The notes below the pieces were generated by a model that was given only the letters and a program-made list of their open reading frames with translations, was not told where the DNA came from and made no database searches. Below, piece by piece: positions 48,167 through 59,934 of a DNA stretch of 64,000 bases. Each line of letters starts with the position of its first letter. Positions within the stretch are counted from its first letter, which is position 1. This stretch comes from Pyxicephalus adspersus (lineage: Eukaryota > Chordata > Amphibia > Anura > Pyxicephalidae): contig NC_092860.1 of assembly GCF_032062135.1 (NCBI RefSeq), forward strand, positions 71,048,424 to 71,112,423, given 5' to 3'. A program made the position numbers and the translations under genes.

Positions 48167-48290
48167 GGGCTCACTTTATAAAACAGGGAATCTGAAATTC
48201 CCTGGTGGGAATCAGTTACTGCCATTGAAACACATGAACCTGGAGGGAATGTTAAAGGGAATGTATGATTCCGTTTTATAAATGGAGCCC
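48167..48290. mobile_element. 124-bp MITE with GGGCTC termini and CTA duplication
   Basis: Ends GGGCTCACTTTATAAAAC and TTTATAAATGGAGCCC are inverted repeats. CTA lies on both sides (48,164-48,166 and 48,291-48,293). Confidence 0.8.
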
Positions 48291-48754
48291 CTAGAGATCT
48301 AGTGAGTGGTCTCTAGGTAGGCCTCTGTGCCACTAAATGTCACAAAGCTATAAGGATTTATGAATATATGCCTCCAGCAGAGGTTGACAAGGTACGTTTA
48401 GGTATTAAGGGCAATGTTAAGGTCAGTAGTATGATTAGGGATTCAAGGGTTTGCTTTACTTTTTAGGGTTAGCATTAGGTGCCAATGTGTGTAAATGTGA
48501 GGGACGGCTATCAATCAAATACCGATACCCTCTCAATGAGTTTTCCCACTCCCATTCAGTCCTTCCATCTAAATTGCTGGTTCAGCTTCACCCGACATCA
48601 TCTGGACCCGTACCGGGGGATGAGTGGAACTGAGTCATGCTCAGTGGTGGCATGCATCCTGTTCCATGATTTGCGTCAGTTACAACATTGCCAGCGTCCC
48701 CGTCCCCCATATGTGTGTATACTATGGTGTATGAGGTGATGTATGAATGAGAGG

Positions 48755-49360
48755 AGCAAAGTGCATTGGTAAACCAGATTAGGGACAAAGGGTAGCAAGG
48801 TGCATTGGTAGCACAGTTGGGAAACAAAGGGCAGCCAGGTGCATTGGTAGGCTAGATAACAAACAAAGAGCACCCAGGTGCATTGGTAGCTCTGATGTGG
48901 CTAGAAAGGCAGCCAGGTGCATTGGTAGGCTAGATGGGAAGCAAAGGACAGCCAGGTGAATTGCTAGCCCAGATGTGGTTAAAAAGGCAGCAAGATGCAT
49001 TGGTAGTCCAGATAAGAAAAAGAAAGCATCCAGGTGAATTGGTAGCTCAGGTGAAGAACAGCCAGGTCCATTGGTAGCCCAGTTTAGGAACAAAGGGTAA
49101 CAAGGGGCATTGGTAGCACAGTTTAGGAACAAAGGGCAGCCAGCTGCATTGGTAGCCCTGATGTGGTTAGAAAGGCATCCAAATGCATTGGTAGCCCAGA
49201 TGAGGAACAATGGGCAGCCAGGAGCATTGGTAGCCCTGATGTGGTTAGAAAGGCAGCAGGGTGCATTGGAAACCCACATGTGATTAAAAAGGCAGTCGGG
49301 CGCATTAGTAACCCACACATGGTTACCAAGTCAGCCAGGTGCATTTGCAGGCCAGGGGTT
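48755..49360. repeat. 39-bp minisatellite, about 16 units
   Basis: The anchor GTGCATTGGTAG recurs every 39 bp with one shortened spacing (near 49,035-49,067). Units alternate between a GATGTGGTTAGAAAGGCAGC form and a GGAACAAAGGGCAGC form. Because 39 is a multiple of 3, a 179-codon frame stays open on the minus strand (48,779-49,318) with a 13-residue repeat (ATNAPGCPLFLIW-like). I see no evidence that this is a real protein. Confidence 0.9.
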
Positions 49361-49938
49361 GGTGTAATGGGGGCTTAATGGGGTGGGTGTGAAAGACTTA
49401 TATGATATCTGGAAACCCCTTTTATTAAGTGGGTCACCAGATGTCTGTCCAACAACACTCTGGGAATGACTAGAGGAAGTAAGGAGCAATAATATTACTC
49501 TTTACTGTCACCAGCTCAACTTCCTGTTTAATTAAAACTAAAAAAGGGAGCCTTTGGAAACACCCAAAACATCTTTTTAAGCGTTTTCAAAAGTCTGTGT
49601 AGGATCTGTATCTGCAAAAGCTAGCATTTTAGCCGGAAATTGTCCCCAGATGTCTAGTTCTGCACCGTAGGCAGATGGAAGCAGAAAAAACACTGCGTTT
49701 TTTTAATGCAGGCCTGAACATAGCCTAATTCTAGAATACAGAAGCTGATCAGTTTTTTAGCAACATTGTCACTGAGATCAATAAAAAAAGTACATACATT
49801 GTGCTTCAAATGGTTACACATATACTGTTACCAGTATACAGTAATTGTAATAAACTAGTCTTAAACTGGTGTTTAAAGCACAGATGTCTTTTGACACACT
49901 TTTGTAAACTTGTATATGGTGACAGTATAAATCTGTAG

Positions 49939-49985
49939 CAGTGGTACCCAACCTTTTGACATAGGGATACAACTTATGGGCCACA
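49939..49985. mobile_element. hAT-type terminus
   Basis: CAGTGGTACCCAACCTTTTGAC is a hAT-type end. A possible partner end (GGTTGGGCATTCTTG, about 51,640) belongs to a different end type, so the element is not delimited. Confidence 0.45.
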
Positions 49986-50329
49986 ATGCAAACAAACATA
50001 AAAGATCTATGCTTAAAACTAGAATAGTTTTAATTTAAAATTAAATTAGGTTGAAATATTTTTAGTTATCGTAATATACATGCACCAAATAAAAGGAATA
50101 GCAAATCAAAAATGTATGCACTAACTATTTGATGCTCTTTTTTAATGCAACATTGTCTTGTGAAAGATACTAAACTAAAACTATTGGTGTTGGCCCATCA
50201 TATATTGCTTCCTGCTCACAATTCCTGTATCAAAGAGAAGAAACTCTAACCATACAATGCATCCTGTCAGTTATAGGGGGCCACTAAACTTCTTTGCACC
50301 CCAAAATCTCTGCAATGGATACTTCCAGA

Positions 50330-50905
50330 GAAATGCAATTCATGTGACAAATAGCCAAGGGGTACATGTTCTTACTACTACATCTTCAGGTTCCTACATA
50401 TCCCCTTTCAGACGAAAATGGGGTTTCAAAAAACATAAGTGGATATTTATATGTGACAGGGCACCATGGTATGATAGGAGTGAGAAAGTTTTAGTGGTGG
50501 TAGCCACAAAAGTCCCCTACTTATCCTACATTTCCCTTTCTCTACTGTTTAAGAAATATTGGTACAGAAGGTAAGTGGTTAGCTATATGTGACAGGGTAG
50601 CATGGTATGACAGGTATAGTTTTTTGAATCTTGTGATGGTGCTGTAGCGATGAAGCCACAAGAGTCCTGCACTTGCAGTTACATTTCCTTTTCACAGAGA
50701 AATTGGGGTTCATAGAGAGTAAGGTAATAGCTATGTGTAACAGGATGACATAATATGATGGGTATAATTTTGGGTATTTTAATGGGAAAGGGGGAGGACA
50801 AAGGGGTTTCTTCTTGCTTTCACATTTCCAGTTGCCAACATCTCTCTGTTCCAGAGAATATGGGGGTCAAAGAAGCTATGTGTAACAGGCACCCTGTCAA
50901 CCCCT
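50330..50905. repeat. Degenerate tandem array, unit about 135-146 bp
   Basis: The anchor ATGTGACAGG (or ATGTGTAACAGG) recurs at about 50,451, 50,586, 50,732 and 50,876. Between anchors the order GGTATGAT, CCACAA(A/G)AGTCC, TTACATTTCC and GGGGTT is kept. Each unit carries small indels. Confidence 0.65.
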
Positions 50906-52096
50906 CAGTCCCTCACACCGCAGCATCTGCAGAATAGACTCCAGGCAGTAGTGAGTGGTACTGAGTATCTCCCCCTAGGCAGGGTTATTTGGTATGAGGA
51001 AGGGGCACTGCACTGCAGCCTCACCACCACCTTTAACGCAGCCTTGAAGTTTTGTGAAGAAGAAAGTATATATTTGGGGAACCACAGAGAGAATTGACAG
51101 TACCCTAATGATTGTTGCCATGGAAGTGCCCCCCCCCCCCGGGTCCCTAACATGCAAACTTAATTTAGGGACCCTGGCCTTGAAATATCTTAATGAGAAA
51201 ATATCCCTAATCTGATTCTTATTAAGATATTATGTTTGTGACACCATATCTAGCAACTTGTATGTTTGAAATTCAGTTTAGTAACAGCTCTCATGGTTCC
51301 CTGTGTACCCTAAAAATGTCACGTTTCTATGATAATCAACGTAGGAGATATGAAGGTTTATACATGGAGATAATGACAGCATGGACACAGACAGAGCTCT
51401 CATGCTGCTTTACGAGGGGTGATATTATCTCACAGTACAAGGTGGGCAGGTAGCAGCCACAGCTGATTGCCAGGTCTATAGTACACACCCACTTTTAGGA
51501 AGCTAACACGGAGCATGACCAGGAGGCTCCCACTCTTTCTGGCAGATCGATCTCATAAATCGGATCCCCCCTATCCTCCATAAGACAATGAGCTGAGAGA
51601 GAATGGGGAGGGGGCTGGATGTGGCCCACATGCCATAGGTTGGGCATTCTTGAGTTTAAAACTAAAAACAACACTTAAACTTGGGAATTTGGTGGCATTT
51701 AGGGTATAAATAGATTTTGTTTTTATGTTGTAGAAGACGTTTGTCAAAATCGCCTCCTCTAGGGTTAGGGATTATTTTCTCCAAAGCTGAAAACTTAAAT
51801 GAGTAATTAAGTTGACATCAACATTGTGCTTAATTCCCACATAACTAAGTTATATAGATATGCTCATAAATATGTTTCCTAAAAGCTCTTTTTGTTTTGT
51901 CAATGTAGAAGCACCCACAATGGCAGGAAACAAGATACATAATGCCTAGCAAAGAGCAATTACATATTGTTTGAGTGTAAAGACTTCACTATTATGTAGC
52001 ACCATAGCTTAATTTTCTTTTATGTACTGACACTGGTTGCAACCACATTTGAATGTACTGTTGGTTGGTATGCATAATGTTTTGGGTTCTCTAGTT

Positions 52097-52325
52097 CAGT
52101 GGTTTCCAACTGGTGGTCTGCGAGAAAAGTTTGGTGGTCCACGGCTCGGAAGGACCCAGCTTGGAGGCGCACCTGCCAGAGCTGCAGACCATATCTCCCA
52201 TATGGAATGCAGGCTCAGGGTGGTGGGTGGGTTGTGGCATTATGACATCACTCTGGAGGAAGCTCCCCGCCCATGTGCTTCGGAGTCCATACATTTAGTG
52301 AGGTCCAAAAGGTTGACAACCACAG
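52097..52325. mobile_element. 229-bp hAT-type MITE with exact 8-bp duplication
   Basis: CTCTAGTT lies directly on both sides (52,089-52,096 and 52,326-52,333). Ends CAGTGGTTTCCAAC and GTTGACAACCACAG are imperfect inverted repeats. An 8-bp duplication is the hAT hallmark. Confidence 0.9.
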
Positions 52326-52619
52326 CTCTAGTTTGATAGTGACTGAAGAATCTTTTAATGATGTAGACTTCCTATAGGTTATTTGTGTTTTTTTTTAATA
52401 TATTTGCAATTATTGGAGTCCTATGTTAGTAGGCCCCAGTGTTTAAAGATGATGTCATATACTGTTTGTTGATATTTTTTAAAACGTGTAATATTTGGTT
52501 GCGTTAGCCTCGATGGTGGTTGTTGTTCTTTGAAGATAAGGTTCTCTCGATTCAGAGGTTTTACTTTTTGAGGTGTTTTTTTTTTCAAAAGCTTCCTATT
52601 GTACCCTCTTTCAATAAGT

Positions 52620-52716
52620 CTGCCTCTATATCAAATATAGGCTTCTGCCTCTATATCAAATATAGGCTTCTGCCTCTATATCAAATATAGGCTTCTGCCT
52701 CTATATCAAATTGATC
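52620..52716. repeat. 25-bp tandem repeat, 4 units
   Basis: TGCCTCTATATCAAATATAG is repeated at 25-bp steps (52,621, 52,646, 52,671, 52,696) inside the Penelope coding remnant. Confidence 0.9.
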
Positions 52717-52964
52717 TTGAAAGGTACAGTTTCTTTTTAGCTGCAAATGGTAAAAATGGTGTTAGGAGATGCTCATCTGGTTGACGACTTCGTGCTGTGT
52801 GCCATCGCAATATAAAACACTGTTTGTTCTGTCTGGAGATGTCATTTGCAGCAGCCAGAGATTTAGGATAGCAGCACCCCCTGCTTCCTGCCCTTTAGCC
52901 GTGCAACATGATGGATTTATGGCATCCCCAGCATCCATTGATAGGCTGTGCACAGCTGAAGGGG

Positions 52965-53466
52965 ATTCTAAAGGCTGATCAGCTTCTGACTCAGTCCTGC
53001 ACTGCTATTGGCTGCTGGGACTTTAAAGCCTCTCTGCTCCCAGTCACCAGTGTCTGTTTAGCTGGGCTTTTTTGTGCTTGAGAGATTCTGAGTATTTTTC
53101 TGTTGCTGACCTTTGCCTGTTCCTATCAATCAGCTTGAACTCAGCCTGGACCGACCTTGCCTGTGACCCTGACTCTGCTTGTGCCTTTTCCATTGTATTT
53201 CGTTTAGTGGACTGATCTTCTGTGTTTGACTTCAGCTTGTTTCTGGATTCCCTGGTAATTGTATATTGTGTATCTTTGGGCTCCGGGTGAGCTGCCAGCC
53301 TATCCCCAGACACCATCCCTTGCACACTAAGTCCTGGGGGCAACCGAGTGTTGGGAGACGTAACCAGTCTCTTGAGGCTGAGCGGGGGTTGCTATAGGTG
53401 AAGACTGCAGCGCTAGATTGGGGGACTGGTGTCAGGAGAATACTGGTACTGACCAGGGCCTTACAA
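52965..53466 (+). repeat. LTR-like dispersed repeat, copy 2, inside the Penelope remnant
   Basis: Direct-orientation homologue of 24,585-25,045, with GGCTGATCAG, GGGACTTTAAAGCC, AAGTCCTGGGGGCAACCGAG and GACCAGGGCC. It sits between the two halves of the Penelope RT. Confidence 0.65.
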
Positions 53467-53849
53467 ATGGTATGGTACGGTAATTAACGATTTATGATGT
53501 GTGCTTTTTGCATGCACAATGGTGTTTCCTGCTGTTTCTTTCCTGAGAAGGAATGTGGTAATATAATTATCATCTGTTTGATTAAGAAATTCTTTTTGTT
53601 ATAGTTAAAAGTAAATTTGAGGTTGTAATTATTAGTCTGAATATGTTGAAGGAATTCTTCCAATAGTTCTGTTGGTCCTGTCCAGAGTACCAAGATATCA
53701 TCAATGTATCGAGTGATTGCTGTGCTTTATTGCGATTATGTTTTTTTTGCTTAATTTTTTGTGTGTGCTGGTATACTATACCCCAAAAAGAGTCCTCATT
53801 AAAGGTAAAGTTTTTCTTGATTTCTCTATGTAACATTATTTTCTATTAT

Positions 53850-54200
53850 TTGATTCCAGTTACAAAATTTCAGATTAGGAAATGTTTTTTGGTACCAATT
53901 AATTCCTTAAACCGAGGTACCACTCTACGTGAATGTAATCCATCAGGTCCTGGTGCTTTGTAAACCTTAATTTTGCCCAGCTGTTTCTTAATCATATCAA
54001 TTTTCCTTTGTACACAGAGCTAAAAAAAAGTGTTAAGTAAATCTGCCTTTTCTTTATCCCCAGTTACCAACCCAGCGACACCCTTTAAGGGGCCTACATG
54101 CTCAGATCTGATCTTTTTTGCTATTAATATATTAAAATAATTTTTTGGGGTTACATTAATATTTTAACCTACTTAGGTTTTCATTTAGGACCTGTGCAAC
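53850..54200 (-). pseudogene. CR1-type LINE fragment
   Basis: Minus strand text DKEKADLLNTFF, then KVYKAPGPDGLHSRVV, matches the CR1 pattern D.EKAE.LN.FF..VF and ..K.PGPDGLHPRVL. Upstream, NPKKLF and SKK.(I/R) fit the CR1 motif before it. Frameshifts separate the pieces. Confidence 0.65.
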
Positions 54201-54491
54201 TTGTTGCATGGTTTCAGAAGCACAATACCTACTACAACTCACGACGACATTTAACCCATAACCATTTGATCATCATCTATTTTCTATTCTAACATCTCAC
54301 TTTATGTACAGTATTTGTATACCTTCTGAAAAAATGCTTGTGTGGGAATCCTTCTCATCAACATAGTTAAAAGTTAATATGTACCATATGTATAATATTT
54401 ACCTAGTATCAACTACCAATATAGAAACTTCACTTATTCATGTATATATTTGTGTCATGGAATTTACAATATCTGTACTGGTATGATTATA

Positions 54492-54833
54492 CAGATTGAC
54501 AATCGAAAATCCGGCCATCAATAATCCGAATCCTTCAGTTTCCCGGCATGAATTTCGGATCGCATTTACAATACAGGGACTGCAGCACACTGTTTGGCCA
54601 CTAATGTTTTCATAGCGCTGTTCAGCACAAACAGCTGTTAGGTCTTGCTTTCTAAACTAATACACGCTGGGACGTCCCTGCTGCCTGCTCCCTGGCACCC
54701 TTGCCAGATGTCCGTGGGTGCTGTGAGAGGAAGACTGGTCTGTGTGTGGAGGTAAGTATAAAAAAATCTGTAATTTTCTAAAATCCAACACTTCTTAGGT
54801 CCCGAGGTTGCCGAATTTTTGAATGTCAACCTG
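54492..54833. mobile_element. 342-bp pogo/Tigger-like MITE
   Basis: CAGATTGACAATCGAAAATCC and the inverse of ATTTTTGAATGTCAACCTG form the ends. TA precedes the left end; the right TA is mutated. Confidence 0.65.
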
Positions 54834-56805
54834 CAATACTCTATTTAGCACTTAAACATAATTGTGGTTTTGGTCCCAATTTGGTTCAACTCTGCAGTTT
54901 AGTCAAACTGCTGCTTAGTGTTGTCTAGTTTTCACTAGCAGGTGTGTGTCATAGTTAAAAAAAAATGTAGCTGTAGGCTCACGCCTGAGACAGGTAAAGG
55001 CTTGAAAATGTGATTTCCAATTACAAGACTCATGGATCCAGAGTGCCATCTACTGTTAAAAACTTTTTTTTTGATAATGATTTTTAATGGGCCAGAATCT
55101 TTTAAAGGGGGGTAAACTGTAGCTCACACTGGTTAATATTGCAGCTAGCTAGTCGTTACATGTGGTTGCTTTGTTGTTGTTTTTTTTCAGAATTTCTTCC
55201 CTTTTATTCACATGGTAAATCTGTGAACATCACACTGCCTAAATCCTTGTAGCCCCTACTGGAGTGTATTACTATGACATATATTGAAAAGGAACTCCAG
55301 TTCACATTACAGTAGCAATGAATGCAATATGTACTACAACAGAATTGTGGAAATGTCTGCATTTTCTGGATGTGTTTATTAACACAATAGACTGAAAAAG
55401 TCTGAATGGGCATAATGTTTTATTGACACATTATTTCCTCCTATTGTTCTAAACAGTTCAACTACTTCCCATAGATACCTTATATATTTTGCATACTTTT
55501 TGCTTTTAGGAAAAAACGTTGCTCAAGGAAGAATATGACGTGTGGGCCCAACTGCACAGAATTCAAGCTACCATTATCCCCTGCTATTATACCAGCTGGG
55601 TTGCTGGAGAAGGTTGTGGTCCTAAACAACTGTCCGGTTTGCTCCCCCGCTCCAAAAAACCTTTGAATACTCAAATTTGTGATACACAATGAAAGAAACT
55701 ATAGAACATGAAGATTTCTGGCAGACAGGAAGACTATTTTGAAGCCACTAATGTTCAGCCAGAAATAGTGAAAACCACTAACAGCTTCTGCACAGTTTGA
55801 TGGCATGAACACATTTTCCGCGTGTGCTTGTTGCTCCTAAATTCCTAATATGAGGACTATGACTTTAGACTCTATTATTACATCAGTTTACTTTAGGGTA
55901 AACATTTAGCTACTACAGGTAGGTTTATATTTTTATATACGTGAGCTGCAATAATTAGTAATTTTTTAAATAAAATAGCAACTACATAGAGTACATGGTT
56001 TAGTGAAAGTACATCCAATGTAGTACTTCTAGGCTGGGACCAGGGGCTGCTTATTCCAATCATCTTGGACAAAATGAGCAAGAATCTTTGCAGTGCGGAG
56101 CAAAGGGGTGGGTTGTCAATGCAAGGGGAACTTTTCCAACTGCCTAGGGTTTATGTTAAATGAGAAAAAAACACAAAAAATACATTGTTGAGGCATTGTT
56201 TGTATACAAATACAATGTAAATATGATAGAGCTATAATTATGAAAAAGATCACGCGTAAATAAACAACAAAATTGACAAGTTTTAAAGGGTTAATAAGTA
56301 CTGTAATACATTTTGTCATCTTTAATTGTTTATACTTCTGGCTAATACTGCATATCACTTTTGCTTGCTACAATCAAGAACAATAAATAAATAAATATAA
56401 TAAATCACATTTTTCTTATAGTCTCACCTAACAAACTGTTTTCTCCAATATCTAAAGTAAATTATTTCCTGTCAACGCCTAGTTTAGCAAGGATTCATCA
56501 ATCTGTATAATTAATATTACAATTAGATGAGGTATTTGAATAGGAACTATTCCATCATATTTCCACAAAAATGTATCTGTTACGAGACATTTCTGTACTT
56601 GAACAGAAATTGCTATTTCTAGTAAAACAATGTTACCACTTTCTTTTGTTAATTATTCCACAAAATTTGTGTTTCTTTAACTTTAAACCCATGCTTTTAG
56701 GAAACTACAGATTTATTGCTGGCAACCATGGCTGCCTTATACACTAAGAGCTATTTGCTGCTATCTGAATTATTACAGTATAATAATACAGTATTATTTT
56801 CTTAC
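54834..56805. other. Non-coding stretch with a repeat at 55,200-55,500
   Basis: The 55.2-55.5 kb block is related to 28.8-29.06 kb. The rest shows no supported gene. Confidence 0.4.
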
Positions 56806-56878
56806 CTCACTGGTGAGAAAAGACATTGTCCTGCTTCTCCTCATTTTGCCACTTTTACTTTTTTTTATATATTTATAT
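56806..56878 (-). CDS. Likely short internal exon of the same unidentified host gene
   Basis: On the minus strand TTTCTTTCTCCAG precedes the segment and GTGAG|GTAAGAA follows. The 73-nt open segment encodes YKYIKKSKSGKMRRSRTMS and FLTSE, a basic stretch with RRSRTMS that resembles a phosphorylation site. Only one frame is open. It needs one base from the previous exon and ends in phase 0, which fits the phase-0 start of the exon at 25,435-25,655. I do not recognise the gene. The A-rich start keeps this below certainty. Confidence 0.45.
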
Positions 56879-58343
56879 CTGGAGAAAGAAAAAATAAACC
56901 AGATTAAACACAAACATTTTCAGCCACTAGAGGGCAGCAGATATCACTCAAATTAACAATAATACTAATAATAATATTTAAATTCAAAATTAAGTTGTGT
57001 TGCAACAGCATTTGAACAAACGAATGAATGAATAAACTAACAAAATTTGTTTCACCTACAAATGTTTCAGTCTGATTGCCGACATCTATCTACTACTTAC
57101 CTATACGATGTGCAGAATATATATGGTTACAATACACCACTGTTTATACAACTGATTTTTAATCCCAACATCACACATTACCCATTAAAACATATCAGCT
57201 TCCAAATTTTATTTTTATTATGGTTGTCAATGACAAAAAAAACTAAATATAAATTCAGAGCTGCTTTGGCACAAAACTGAGCAGCCTTATTCAGAGCAGC
57301 TGTGCGAGGCTGAATTGGGCAATATTGGTCAATGCAGTCCCAGTGCAAGCATACAGCAAAATAATAATAATTTTGAATGTGTTTGTCCCCCAGATGGATT
57401 GACAATAAATTTATCAAAGAGATCCTGGGTGATACAGCACAGTACTGGACCAGATATGATCCAGGTTTGCTGTGTCACCAAGGTTCACTCACGATAGCCT
57501 TTCTTCATCCATTCACAAAAACAGGCCCATTGTCTCTAACATATAACCTGATTGGCACCAAAAATTAAAATTACACCAAAATGTAAGCAAACAGCATACA
57601 ACAGCATAAAAAAACAAGCTAGTGCAAATATTGCCCTATCAGCATTTCCACCATTCCCCATTCATCATCCCATCATTTCCTCAAACCATTTGTTAATATT
57701 TTCTGCTTTTTGTCATGGTTTTAGTTTAATCTTCCACACTGTCTACTTCTATTGTGGGCATTGCTTAAATGTTTTGGCAGTGTCCAACAGTACTATCTTT
57801 GAAACCACAAGATATTTTTAGTTGAGGAGCCTGGACCATTAGCTGAGATGCAAAGTTCTAGGCCCTGACTTGCACCTGGGAAGCCACCACAAGACATGTG
57901 GCACAGAACTAAGGATCCCCTAAAAAACAAATTAATTGTTCCACCACCATAACAACCACCTGCAACATCAGCCACACTATATGCTTCTCCTCACACTTCC
58001 TACTTAATTAAAACAATTCCTACCCAACCTGCATCCTTTTTGTTACATTGGAATATGAACCCCATATCCCAGCCTGGTAGCAAGATCACCCAACTGCCAC
58101 CTCTATCATCCCATGCAAGCCCAGTAAGAAGTCAGCAATCTTATGCAATTGAAAGATCTTCTTACCACCCCGAAGAAAAGAATTAAGGCAAGCAACCTTT
58201 CCTAAGCTTTTTTTCTTAATGTTTAATTGGTGCCTGGGCTGACAAATTCACACATTTTTTTAAAATAATTACACTTATCCATCATCACTTTCTTTTGCTT
58301 TCATTACAATGTAAAAAGTTCTGAAACAAGGGAGGTCACTTAC
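56879..58343. other. Presumed intron with a GGGCCTGATT-type fragment
   Basis: About 57,372-57,532 carries GATCCTGGGTGATACAGCA, CCAGGTTTGCTGTGTCACC and ACAGGCCCATT, a degraded copy of the palindromic MITE family. Confidence 0.5.
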
Positions 58344-58442
58344 CAAAGTGTAATAGACTATCTGTGAATGACACCACCTTCTGGTATGATGTGTCCTGAA
58401 GCTCAATGTATAGTCTTAGCATTTCAAGAAGGTTTGTCAAAG
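58344..58442 (-). CDS. Likely internal exon of an unidentified host gene
   Basis: On the minus strand a TTGTTTTTATTCAG acceptor and a TTTG|GTAAGTGAC donor flank 99 nt, which is 33 codons and symmetric (phase 1 in and out). The single open frame reads LTNLLEMLRLYIELQDTSYQ, then KVVSFTDSLLHF, an amphipathic helical segment with no transposon signature. The donor is a near-consensus splice site. The phase does not join directly to 56,806-56,878, so an exon may lie between or that smaller exon may be wrong. The gene is not identified. Confidence 0.6.
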
Positions 58443-59930
58443 CTGAATAAAAACAAAATATATATTAGTTCTACAGCATGTTTGTTTAACATTAAAAACA
58501 TATTCTGTTTAATAAAGGAGGTAAACTTAGACAGTCATGTAAAAAGCAACTTTCTGTTAACTTTAGTCACCCTTTATTGGATATCCATGTCTATGTACCA
58601 GAAAAGTTTGTCAGGGTGAACTGGTAGAGAATTGTATATTATCCAAAACTTGCCTTAGCTTGGTCATTTAACAAAATGTAGTAGTTTTTTTTTTAATATA
58701 TTAATGAAGCAATCGTCAGAAAAACAATAAGAATTATTTATACATATTTGTCAAGTCAAACAAAAAAAAAATAAGAATCCAAAACTCTCAATTGATAGAG
58801 TTTTATTAAAAAAAACTGCAGTAGATAGAAATAATGTATGTCTCACTTTAGATTGAATGTCGTTTCCCACAGCAATGTAGAAAAGTTATATAAAACAAAA
58901 TAATTTTTAATTTTAGTGATTTAACCAGGAAACCATACCCTTGTCCATGATCCACTGGTATAGGAAATCTCATGAGACGCAATGGTAACCAGGTTTCTGC
59001 ACCTGTAAGGCTCTCAATGTGATTAGTGATGGCGCATGCTGACAGGGGGGCGGGGCTGTGCCCTATATGCAAGGGTAGAGCTAGCCAGGACTGGGGGGGA
59101 TAAGGTCCTTAGGCAAGATCAGGTAGGTAAGCCTGCACTATTGTGAGGGTCTGTTACTGAAGTGTACTAAGTACAGAGGGCTCTGTCACAAAGTTAAAGT
59201 GGGAAGGGGGGTATTGAGTTTGCCTCTTTTTTACTTTTTTTTTGTTTTGTTTTTGTAAATTGTCATCTACCCTATCCACCCAGATTACGTGTGTCTCGGG
59301 TGCTGCGAGGCGTTCCCCTGGATATATTAGATACGTTTCCGGGCTTCTGGTTTCTCATTCTCCCTTGCTTCACTTTTCTATCACTACGTTTTGGTTCCAG
59401 ATTGTGCATTGCTTGATCTGGCACATCTTTCTTGTCATCATCTTCCACTCCCTTCCTTATTGGTCCTGGGCCTGTTTCCTTCCCTTTTGTCATCTATCAA
59501 ACCAACCCTTCCCTTTTTTCCTTTCTTTCCATGAAACTTTCTAGAGACTACATCTATTCTTCTTTACCTTTTCTCTTCCACATTCTGATTTTAATCATCT
59601 TACTTTCAATTTTATGTCTATATTTCCATGTTGCCCACATTTCTATATTTGTACATTTAAAATTTACTATTCATCCTGGGACTATGATCGCTTAAGGCCT
59701 CTTGTATGTCTTGTAAACACATTTGATCCAGTAAGTTCTATAGCTTTTGTTAAACACACCAGTATTCCTGGTTGTTGGATGATTAGTGTATTATATCCCC
59801 CCTTTTGCTTCTCATAACACGTTTTCTTTATTCTAATGCTATCATTTTTTTTGTAGTTTTTTCTTTCTCATTAAAAATACGTTAATACATTTCATTTGTG
59901 AATTTAGATTTCCCCCTGCCCCAGTAAAAA
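58443..59930. other. Non-coding stretch
   Basis: A pyrimidine-rich run covers about 59,215-59,880. A GGGGGGCGGGGC box lies at about 59,045, but no gene start is evident. Confidence 0.4.
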
Positions 59931-59934
59931 TGGA

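Larger units (their letters stand above)
52380..53845 (-). pseudogene. Penelope-like element reverse transcriptase, broken and interrupted
   Basis: Minus strand: ITRYIDDILVLWTGPTEL (YIDD at 53,697-53,708) continues with EEFLQHIQTNNYNLKFTFN and QQETPLCMQKAHI. Further 3' (52.4-52.63 kb) comes RLIERGYNRKLL, KPLNRENLIF and YDIIFKHWGLL. This is the Penelope order: catalytic YIDD, LKFT, the RGY step and the KHW step. The two halves are separated by a 0.5-kb LTR-like repeat and a 25-bp tandem array. Penelope RTs are related to telomerase RT. The copy is inactive. Confidence 0.82.

Noticed and set aside
48779..49318. 179-codon minus-strand frame
   Set aside because: It is produced by the 39-bp minisatellite and has no start context, splice site or family support.
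49939..51655. A single 1.7-kb hAT element bounded by the two CCCAACC-type ends
   Set aside because: The ends are of different types and the 8-bp flanks do not match.
58848..59072. 74-codon minus frame beside a GC box
   Set aside because: No conserved feature or splice context; GC box alone does not make a promoter.
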